DNA of 64,000 nt, taken from contig VZTG01001872.1 in the NCBI GenBank assembly GCA_013397845.1, positions 809,670 to 873,669 on the forward strand. Direction: 5' to 3'. How positions within the stretch are numbered: position 1 is the stretch's first letter; every line of letters begins with the position of its first letter. This stretch comes from Melanocharis versteri. Its lineage: Eukaryota > Chordata > Aves > Passeriformes > Melanocharitidae. This document shows positions 61,860 to 64,000 of the stretch, one piece after another. The notes below the pieces were generated by a model. That model ran no database searches. It saw nothing but the letters and a program-made list of their open reading frames with translations, and was not told the DNA's origin. A program made the translations under genes and the position numbers.

Positions 61860-63292
61860 GGATAGTAATGTAATGGATAATTCTAGTAAGAGGAGGAAGG
61901 AGGAAGGGGAATGAAAAAACAAAAGATAAATTATAGAATTTCAGGCTCATGGTGGTTTCTGCTGTTAAACCCTGGTGAGGGCAGAAAGAGAAGTGATGGC
62001 ATATATTAGTCATCTCTGGAGCTCAGAGCTTACTCAGTGAGAGACTCTCAACCAAACCGATGAGAAAGAAAAGCCCTTTATCTCCACAAACACAGCTCTG
62101 CACACCTAGAGGAGCCTCTGTGTCCCACCATGGAGAAGATCCAGTGAGAATCACCACATGACTCTGGGCTAATTTTTCTGCTAGTTTTTCCTTCACTCAT
62201 CCGGCACCAGATTTTTATTTGGCTGCTTTCCCAGCATGGTAGAAGAAAATAAAAGGAAACAAGTGAATTCTGAGAAAAGGAACCAGGGTTCAGTGATCTT
62301 GAGAGTGAGAAGGAGTAGAAAACCTCTATAAATTTTCAGACAAAATCTTTGTTTTATTGTATTTTGTTCCACCATCAGATCCCACACACTGTCTTGATAC
62401 TGTCCTGACACGTTAATTATGTTCCCTCCTGTGCTAAAAACAATGGGGAACCTGGACTTCGTTGCTACAAGACTACGTGGCTTTGGGGGGATAGTTTTAA
62501 GCACTACCTCTTGTGTCAGTATTCAGGACAGAAGGAGAAGTTACCAGTTATTTTTTTTTTATTTTATAGCAGATCAAAGCTGGAGAGTGCAAGAGAGATA
62601 CTCCCACAAAGCAAAACCAGACACATTTTACAAATACCCAAATTGTGCTATCAGAGCATTAAATATTTACCAGTGAGTGTCTGCCCATTGTGTACTTTGG
62701 TATATTTAATTTCTTTTTATTGTTATGGTCTGTCTGGACTTGGACTTATCTCCTTGGCCAAAGATAAAGGATGATTTGTGTCACGAACGTGCGGCATGTG
62801 AAGGGGTGCTTTGGCTTTTCTTGAGATTCAATTAATGAGGTAAGGAAAGGGCAGAGGTATGGAAAAAGGCTTTGCTAAGCGGCCTTTTTAATTTCATACC
62901 ATATTGAAAACGGAACTCAGTCAGAAATAGTTCTGGTTTTGAAGGTCTGCTCTGTGTTAGCAGCACAAGAGGCAGCTGCCTAAAATAAGAAAATATTAGG
63001 AGGGGGTTTGGGGGCTGTTTATTGAGGGCAAGGCAGGGAGGTGTGGGCGGTGTGTGCTTCCCAGGCTGTTAAGGGCAGCGGGGACCACAGAGCTCCTGCT
63101 GATAACAGGTGGATGCTAACATACTAATGTATTTTTACTTTTCGGCAAAGTATTAAGGCTAGAGAGTTGCAGACTGTTTGTGACACATGGTAATTTGTTG
63201 GAAGTCACTATTTGCAAAATAGAGGGGACCTCTTATATTGACAGAACTGACAAAACAAACAGCTATTTTTGGTTTTGATGTTGTTTGGTGGA
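61860..63292. other. Non-coding sequence, nothing recognised
   Basis: Overlapping short frames occur at 62193-62774 on both strands with no family resemblance. The sequence at 63000-63110 is GC-richer than its surroundings but holds only a few CpG. Confidence 0.45.
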
Positions 63293-63335
63293 TTTTTTTG
63301 GTTTTTTTTTTGTTTTGTTTTTTTTTTTGTTTTTA
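63293..63335. repeat. T-rich tract with interspersed G
   Basis: It is a long run of T broken by single or double G, the complement of the A/C-type tracts elsewhere in style. It is simple low-complexity sequence. Confidence 0.8.
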
Positions 63336-64000
63336 ATCAACAACCTTTGGCATTAGGAAAGATAGACACAATGTTGGCTATTACTTACCAAATCAAATGT
63401 ATTTAAATGCACTGTCTCTGATACTTAATAAATGTTGTAGTGTAGCTTTTTGTGGCTAATAAAACTTGGTTTACATTACACCCTTGCCTGCTATGATTTG
63501 CCTCCTAGGGCTCACTTAGAGTGCATTAAGGAGCTGCACACAAGATCAGTGTGATTTGCTGCAAAACTTAAATAATTCATTTATGCACCACTGCTCTCAG
63601 ACAGTGTTTTTACAAACGCTGTAATGAGACAAGCTGTGAAATGTTTTACATGGTGGAAATGAGGTCTGCTACTCAAGAAAATTCTTTCTGCATAGATTTG
63701 ATTCCTTGAAGTCTTCAAGAGGACTTTCCAAGCATTATGGTGTAGACCTCTGAAGCACACTGATGTGCTTGCACTGATGAGGCTATTTGTCCTAACTCAG
63801 CAATATCTTTTACTTCCAGTACTTCCAGTGCTTTCACTGGAGGACCTAAAATGAGCACGGGATACTTAAGGAGTGCAGAGTGGAAACTCTAGTTCATTAT
63901 TCTGGGGCAAGGCCCTTTTCTGACTTTGACTATACCTTGTCTACCACACTGATACTTGTTCTTTCTCTGCTCTCTGCAGTACACTTGACTTTTTAATAAT
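63336..64000. other. Non-coding sequence to the window edge
   Basis: It contains two AATAAA hexamers 31 bases apart (63427-63432 and 63458-63463), a tandem ACTTCCAGT pair (63812-63829), and a small hairpin TCCAGTG-CTTT-CACTGGA (63824-63841). No exon is recognised. Confidence 0.45.

Noticed and set aside
63427..63463. Two AATAAA hexamers 31 bases apart, as in a 3' UTR
   Set aside because: AATAAA is frequent in AT-rich DNA, and no exon or transcript end is recognisable upstream.

Overview
The window looks like nuclear DNA from a bird. The strongest evidence is a truncated CR1 (chicken repeat 1) LINE at about 14840-15415. It reads in the orientation typical of avian CR1 3' ends, and C-terminal ORF2 motifs are still visible on the minus strand. 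A second short CR1 3'-end scrap lies near 43474-43545. I see no L1, Alu or other abundant SINE, and interspersed repeats are sparse, which fits a bird. I cannot name a species or order. Composition is mostly AT-rich and CpG-poor.

I recognise no protein-coding gene, tRNA, rRNA, known microRNA or CRISPR array. The open frames are short, stop-bounded and mostly of low-complexity composition, and several that I checked begin at TTG or GTG rather than ATG. The window is best read as intergenic or deep intronic sequence.

Layout: 1-11.1 kb is unremarkable AT-rich sequence with a small tandem repeat (4235), an A/C-rich tract (6876) and a G-tract (9794). From 11.1 to 15.4 kb there is a cluster of possible mobile-element remains: a possible LINE ORF2 scrap (11590-11700), a CpG-retaining segment that may be a solo LTR (12898-13484), and the CR1 copy. 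At 16.9-17.2 kb an AT-rich block carries nested inverted repeats. From 17.2 to 26.0 kb I see almost nothing. At 26065-26456 there is one clear CpG island, the only promoter-like feature, with a CTCF-like motif inside it and two GTGAGC splice-donor-like sites on the plus strand.

From 27 to 64 kb the sequence is again non-coding. It holds microsatellites, several A/C- or G/T-rich tracts, a compact RUNX/E-box/GATA motif cluster (37650-37746), a weak candidate exon (52582-52659), and two perfect 11-3-11 hairpins less than 900 bases apart (55116-55140 and 55995-56019). Nothing here forms an operon, pathway or defence system. The items most worth following are the CpG island, the motif cluster and the inverted-repeat structures. 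None amounts to a demonstrated new biological system.
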